64,000 nucleotides of DNA from Bacillus thuringiensis (lineage in GTDB: Bacteria > Bacillota > Bacilli > Bacillales > Bacillaceae_G), in NCBI RefSeq assembly GCF_014932895.1, contig NZ_JACYOF010000004.1, forward strand, positions 124,001 through 188,000, in the 5' to 3' direction. Below the pieces are notes generated by a model. That model saw only the letters and a program-made list of their open reading frames with translations, did not search any database and had not been told where the DNA came from. This document shows positions 63,382 through 64,000 of the stretch, one piece after another. The translations under genes and the position numbers were made by a program. Within the stretch, counting starts at the first letter, position 1. Each line of letters begins with the position of its first letter.

Positions 63382-64000
63382 ATGAAAGAAAACGAAAAGG
63401 TAATTATGGAAAAAGGGATTCATACGGATTTTAAAGAAAATATGACGTACGGGGAGTATTTACAATTAGATAGTTTACTATCTTCTCAAAAGAGATTATC
63501 AGACCATCATGATGAAATGCTATTTATCGTTATTCACCAAGCGAGTGAGCTTTGGATGAAGCTTATTTTACATGAACTAAATGCAGCAATTGAATCGATT
63601 AAAAACGATAAATTAGCGCCAGCGTTTAAAATGTTAGCACGCGTATCAAAAATTCAATCGCAAATCATTCAATCTTGGGATATTCTTGCGACATTAACGC
63701 CATCAGAATACATTGAATTCCGCGATTCACTTGGTCAAGCTTCAGGCTTTCAATCGTATCAATATCGTATGATTGAGTATGCGCTTGGCTATAAGACACC
63801 ACATGCATTAAAAATTTATGAAAAGGATCCAGAATTACACGCACGTCTTCATACAGCGCTACATGCACCAAGTCTATATGATGTGGCAATTCAAGCACTT
63901 GTAAAAGAAGGTTTTCCAATTCATAAAGATGTTTTAAATCGTGATATTACGCAGCCTTATGAGGAAGATGCAACTGTAGAAGCAGCTTGGATAGAAGTGT
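63382..64000 (+). CDS. kynA: Tryptophan 2,3-dioxygenase, 3' end outside window
   Basis: ATG 63382 (AAAGGGGCGTTTGGCTATT upstream) opens 206 codons to the window edge without a stop. Conserved TDO sequence: [35 protein letters not shown] (distal heme histidine in VIHQ), [15 protein letters not shown] and [17 protein letters not shown] heme enzyme that opens the tryptophan ring to N-formylkynurenine. The axial histidine lies beyond the window. Confidence 0.94.
   Translation, partial: MKENEKVIMEKGIHTDFKENMTYGEYLQLDSLLSSQKRLSDHHDEMLFIVIHQASELWMKLILHELNAAIESIKNDKLAPAFKMLARVSKIQSQIIQSWDILATLTPSEYIEFRDSLGQASGFQSYQYRMIEYALGYKTPHALKIYEKDPELHARLHTALHAPSLYDVAIQALVKEGFPIHKDVLNRDITQPYEEDATVEAAWIEV

Overview
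The window is low-GC Firmicute chromosome and most likely belongs to the Bacillus cereus group. Supporting signs are strong AGGAGG-type ribosome binding sites with many TTG/GTG starts, a ColA-type collagenase preceded by a near-consensus PlcR box (the PlcR regulon is a B. cereus-group trait), an IS231-type transposase remnant, a ClpP paralogue, an acoABCL operon with a sigma-54 promoter, and a kynurenine-pathway operon. I saw no tRNA, rRNA, CRISPR array, intact insertion sequence or phage.

Layout. 1-3.4 kb: the 3' part of a double-GNAT acetyltransferase, a small ORF that looks like a gene remnant, and a stand-alone condensation-fold acyltransferase. 3.4-8.9 kb: a five-gene operon of an exported protein, an ABC transporter and a two-component system, behind a 20-bp perfect inverted repeat. 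9.0-11.4 kb: a TetR regulator and a membrane PAF-acetylhydrolase-like hydrolase that share an operator motif. 11.4-15.6 kb: a membrane protein, a transposase remnant and colA. 16-19 kb: an HxlR regulator divergent from a ribA-ribD-HAD phosphatase cluster. 19-22 kb: an area of decay, with an exported stub, a methyltransferase fragment, a UvrA-like ABC fragment and a frameshifted padR. 22-34 kb: accessory genes, including a HAAS protein with a serine hydrolase, MerR, MFS, an SDR/HxlR pair, methyltransferase, hydrolase, VOC, a kinase and an ABC-2-like exporter. 34-46 kb: housekeeping and stress genes, including kinase, GNAT, rpiA, ferredoxin, ECF sigma plus clpP, the glycine betaine transporter opu, HIT, PP2C, NUDIX, GrpB and an SDR.

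46-64 kb: DinB; acoABCL; a secreted beta/gamma-crystallin-like protein; a frameshifted DUF4085 gene; an Rrf2, thioredoxin-reductase-like and methyltransferase cluster; a lipoprotein; a DeoR-GNAT-NIPSNAP-small membrane protein operon; acoR with a cre-like site over its -35 box; a DUF3977 gene; and a TetR gene divergent from kynU-kynB-kynA, which runs off the window.

How the genes work together. AcoR should activate acoABCL from the sigma-54 promoter, with glucose repression acting through acoR. The kyn operon should turn tryptophan into anthranilate under the divergent TetR. The opu genes import compatible solutes. The ABC/two-component block looks like an antimicrobial-peptide sensing and efflux module. 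The ribA-ribD-phosphatase set has the enzymes needed for the early riboflavin steps only, which suggests a second, separately regulated source of a ribitylaminouracil-type intermediate.
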